The notes under the pieces: model-generated
The model's database searches: none
Told to the model about the DNA's origin: nothing
Seen by the model: the letters and a program-made list of their open reading frames with translations, nothing else
Made by a program: the position numbers and the translations under genes
In this document: piece after piece, positions 41,081 to 41,402 of the stretch
Layout: each line of letters starts with the position of its first letter
Position numbering within the stretch: position 1 is the first letter of the stretch
Virus record (IMG/VR): IMGVR_UViG_3300022678_000086
Span: 1 to 41,402 of that record
Strand: one strand, 5' to 3'
Length of the DNA stretch: 41,402 bases
Origin: a virus

Positions 41081-41402
41081 ATGCGCCGCGTGTCGATCCT
41101 TGGCCTGATTGTCGCAGGAGTATGCGCCCTGGCTCTGCCGGGCAGCCCGGCCCTGGCCGCGTCGAGCGCTGGCATCGACCTGCCACCCGACGCCGGTCCG
41201 GCGCACTGCCGCGTTGCGCGTGACCAGTTCGAGGCTGCCTTCGCGTCCTTCGGCGCCCCGCAACCGATCGCCGTGGCCCGCCCCCTTTGGGAACGGACCG
41301 CTGCGGAGCGGGACCGGCAGTGGCGGGACTGGTACGAGCAGGCGCTCCGGCTCGGCCGTGATCTCCGCAGCCGCCAGGGCGACAGGACGGAGGCCGGGAA
41401 CC
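41081..41402 (+). CDS. Secreted protein, N-terminal part (runs off the window)
   Basis: From ATG 41081 (GGGGCGG just upstream; an ATG at 41057 is also in frame) the frame is open to the right edge. It opens with a signal peptide (RRVSILGLIVAGVCALAL, then PALA before ASS) followed by an Arg/Trp-rich region (ARPLWERTAAERDRQWRDWY). I recognise no family in the 107 residues seen. Confidence 0.6.
   Translation, partial: MRRVSILGLIVAGVCALALPGSPALAASSAGIDLPPDAGPAHCRVARDQFEAAFASFGAPQPIAVARPLWERTAAERDRQWRDWYEQALRLGRDLRSRQGDRTEAGN

Noticed and set aside
1-41402. CRISPR arrays, rRNA or tRNA genes, and an integrase with attachment sites
   Set aside because: No regularly spaced repeats, RNA-gene signatures or recombinase gene were seen; only transposase genes occur.

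Overview
The window is high-GC DNA whose gene families (DUF2190 capsid cement, DUF6441, DUF6950-type tail protein, tandem RHH_4, CPHxC-type zinc ribbon after the tape measure) point to an alphaproteobacterium, probably of the Rhodospirillales. This is an inference from family content and composition; no rRNA or housekeeping marker is present.

About 1-28,970 is the late half of a siphovirus-like prophage read left to right: end of the major capsid gene, capsid cement, a lipoprotein, head-tail joining and tail-terminator genes, DUF6441, a tail assembly chaperone pair joined by a clear -1 slippery site, a 1638-residue tape measure, tail-tip genes, the tail tube (unusually placed after the tape measure), several fibre genes, a DUF6950/NlpC-like gene, a J-like tip protein, and a beta-helix tailspike. 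Terminase, portal and integrase are not in the window. An AT-rich gene on the opposite strand (2299-3684) interrupts the tail operon as a moron.

From 19,850 to 28,086 lies a cargo segment bounded by two copies of the tailspike 3' end. It carries a large gene (20362-25152) with an N-terminal PD-(D/E)XK nuclease-like region, a STAND/NACHT-like NTPase and a long helical C-terminus, the layout of Avs-type antiviral proteins. That gene is itself bracketed by a ~116-bp direct repeat. The segment also has a CI-like repressor with a palindromic operator and a frameshifted tandem ribbon-helix-helix gene. The lysis cassette after it is decayed: an endolysin 3' remnant, a frameshifted Rz, and an intact embedded Rz1 lipoprotein.

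From about 28,970 to 36,010 composition becomes clearly AT-richer. Here sits what may be an undescribed biosynthetic cluster: a Stf0-type sulfotransferase and a DIT1/PvcA isocyanide-synthase homologue on the minus strand, and, divergent from them, a tight five-gene operon with a class I glutamine amidotransferase, a glycine-zipper membrane protein, a class V PLP enzyme, a divergent class IIb aminoacyl-tRNA-synthetase paralogue and a small unknown protein. Two transposase remnants (IS3-type, IS1182-type) occupy the divergent control region, and an IS256-type remnant and an apparently complete IS1380 transposase lie on the right.

From about 38,230 to the end the DNA looks like host chromosome: a 5'-truncated FliG-C-like gene next to the IS1380 element, a YafK-type L,D-transpeptidase-like protein, a small membrane protein, and two secreted proteins of unknown function.
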